Assembly: GCA_009731375.1 (NCBI GenBank)
Contig: BJOX01000235.1
Location: forward strand, 594,777 to 658,776
DNA from: Paulinella micropora
Lineage: Eukaryota; Cercozoa; Imbricatea; Euglyphida
DNA: 64,000 bases
Reading direction: 5' to 3'
Shown: positions 46,563 to 64,000 of the stretch, piece by piece
Numbering within the stretch: the first letter of the stretch is position 1
How the letters are laid out: every line of letters begins with the position of its first letter
Position numbers and translations under genes: made by a program
Notes under the pieces: generated by a model
The model's database searches: none
Told to the model about the DNA's origin: nothing
The model's input: the letters and a program-made list of their open reading frames with translations, nothing else

Positions 46563-46660
46563 CGTTTTTGTTTTTGTTATCGTTGTTGTTGTTGTTGTTG
46601 TTGTTGTTGTTATCGTTGTTGTTGTTGTTGTCGTCGTCGTCGTCGTCATTCCTGTCACAG
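45770..46660. repeat. CATT/CACT array, homopolymers, GTT/GTC array
   Basis: Tetranucleotide repeats 45770-46290, poly-G/poly-A/poly-T beside a 10-N gap at 46350-46401, then GTT/GTC triplets 46480-46650 leading to the acceptor CCTGTCACAG of the next exon. Confidence 0.95.
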
Positions 46661-62446
<15,786 letters not shown>

Positions 62447-64000
62447 TTGAATAGAATAACAATAATCATAATTATACTTCTTTTTCAGTCGTAGAAATAG
62501 TGGAAGGAGCTGAGACTTCCCTCAAGAAGTAAAGGCTGAGAACTGGGTAATTCCAAAACTTTGGTCGGTTCGGATTGATGGGCCTTCCATCAAGAAATAA
62601 AAAGAAAGTAATTCTAGTGAAACTTCAAACTTCTTGGCCCGGTGACTCGGATTCGGAATCATCCGATGGGCCAAGTCATCCTGGCAAACAAACAGTTCCG
62701 TCGGAAGTTTTTATTAATATTAATACTTAGTGACTGTAATTAATAGTCGCTGATTTCAGCTCTTTTTCTGAGCCTCGAATCATCAGAACTCGGTGTAAGT
62801 CTTGACTAACCCCCTGAGGGCCTGCGAGGAAATTAGTAGACCAACCGGCATTCACTTGAATACACACACGGCTGTCATTAGACCGTGACGAAATGTTTCC
62901 GAGATCTGGGATTTGAGTTTATTATTTAATAATATTCCCTACTCTGGATTTTTACAAGATTGGTCAATTCCACTGAGTGTTTCAAGTTACTAGTATTCAG
63001 TATACTTGCATGACAGACTCAGCGCCTGTTCGAGGCTCCGAAGTTGAGAACTTGAATCAGTCACTGTGAATACAAATTCTGACTCGGAGAACTAACGAGA
63101 AGATTTCGAGTTGGTATTAATAAGAATCTGAGTTGCGGTATAGCAGTTTGGAGATTTTCAAGTCAGTCTCGTTGAGACAAAACCCTTCGAAGTAAAAAGG
63201 ACGGAAGTCTACCCGCCGCACTTTACCAGGCAATTCACCGCATAGTCACTCAAGTTTCGACCTATCAATATTATTCAAGTTCGAGCCTACGGTCCTATGA
63301 TTGTGTTTGAACCGGAAAAAGTGGTCCAGGTGGGAAAAAGATAGATATGGAAGAAAAATGCAACTTGATATTAATAGTCAACATTTTCTAAAAAGCTAAC
63401 CGGTAAAGGGACCAGGCCCGTCTGAAACTTTAAAGTTATTACTGCGGGTACTAGAGTACAGTCGTGACATCATCATCGAATTTGAATTACTATCAGAGCC
63501 AGATTTCTGAGATTAGCGATCAGATTTCAGATTAGTGGCCAGAATTCAAATTAATGCAATTTCACTGCTATATCCGTCCGCATGTGAGTTTGGATACAAC
63601 CCCAAGGGATAAATACACAACGAACTCTATCATAGTAAAAGACTCTATGGCTGCAAAAAACCCTAACTCCTGAGAGTAGGTGAAATACAAGTAAATAGCT
63701 GAGGTCACTTCGTTTATTTACGTAGGTTTCTAATTGTTTGCAGGCTTGGGTGCAACGTACGATCGCGGATGAGCGTAGATCATGCTGTGAGTAGCTGTTA
63801 AGAGACACTTGAAGTTAAATGTGCAAAGTACTTGAAGGTGGCTTCACGTTCAAGTCATTAGTGTTCAAGTGGAACTCCTGAACTTTCATTTGGGAAAGTC
63901 TTTCTGAGCCTAATGGCTGTGCACGCAGTGCAAGACAAATATCATTTTTATGTTCTCTTGACTGTGTTCCCCAAAATTCACCTTATTTGCGATTTTCGGT
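62447..64000. other. AT-rich sequence with no gene recognised
   Basis: 1.55 kb of non-repetitive, AT-rich DNA. The only sizeable frame is an 85-codon minus-strand one at 63551-63808 without a recognisable domain. In composition (TTAATATTAATAC-like motifs) it resembles 29870-30540, so it may be old transposon sequence, but no repeat pair was confirmed by eye. Confidence 0.5.

Larger units (their letters stand above)
44784..46660. promoter_or_regulatory. Intergenic region between two divergent ligase genes (function inferred)
   Basis: No exon of either gene is firmly placed here. It contains poly-C/poly-A around an 18-N gap (44908-44925), two candidate + strand coding pieces (45139-45196, 45375-45752), a CATT/CACT array, a 10-N gap (46392-46401) and a GTT/GTC array. 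It could hold the 5' ends or a shared promoter, but no motif was identified. Confidence 0.35.

Overview
This is a window of nuclear DNA from a eukaryote, most likely a microbial one (protist or alga). Genes are split by spliceosomal GT-AG introns, and the exons are of ordinary base composition. The introns and spacers are dominated by long microsatellites (GATA/CTAT, CTAC, TGAT, CTA, TTA, GA/CT, GTAT, GACA, CATT, TTAC) with twelve N gaps. I cannot name the species. Most long open frames here are translated microsatellites. The real coding content has to be assembled from short exons by splice sites, reading phase and domain logic.

Layout. 1-20.8 kb: microsatellites and tandem arrays with a few exon-like islands on the + strand (812-850, 7404-7456, 11329-11416, 19775-19806, 20141-20196). 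These may be a third, unidentified split gene. The region also holds dispersed repeat families: a 240-bp inverted pair at 1 and 8150, a foldback element at 575 and 20826, a 122-bp unit at 10681 that recurs at 55283, and a 445-bp unit at 17917 and 19238. 21.6-29.9 kb: a decayed retroelement with about 579-bp direct repeats at its ends, several open frames and a frameshifted reverse transcriptase. A 270-bp MITE sits inside its 3' repeat. 29.9-31.5 kb: AT-rich spacer.

31.5-44.8 kb, minus strand: one very large gene whose exon phases I could make fully consistent. Its product carries tandem CCCH zinc fingers, an RRM-like segment, more zinc-finger sequence, a DEAH-type RNA helicase, an R-S-E class ADP-ribosyltransferase (ART) domain and a C-terminal RBR (RING1-IBR-RING2) ubiquitin ligase. 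The helicase plus RBR core resembles plant DEAH11/DEAH12. The ART domain between the two is, as far as I know, not part of that family.

46.7-62.4 kb, plus strand, divergent from the first gene: a second ubiquitin-ligase gene made of at least 14 small exons embedded in microsatellites. Spliced in phase, these give a RING finger followed by the tandem-cysteine domain of the MYCBP2/Highwire/RPM-1 RING-Cys-relay ligases. A long Lys/Glu-rich tail and a hydrophobic C-terminus follow. Many of its exons have truncated copies arrayed beside them (one exon about 10 times, another about 17 times). 62.4-64 kb: no recognisable gene.

The two ligase genes lie head to head across about 2 kb. One could couple RNA binding, ADP-ribosylation and ubiquitination in a single chain. 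The other is a thioester-relay ligase. Any functional link between them is inference from position only.
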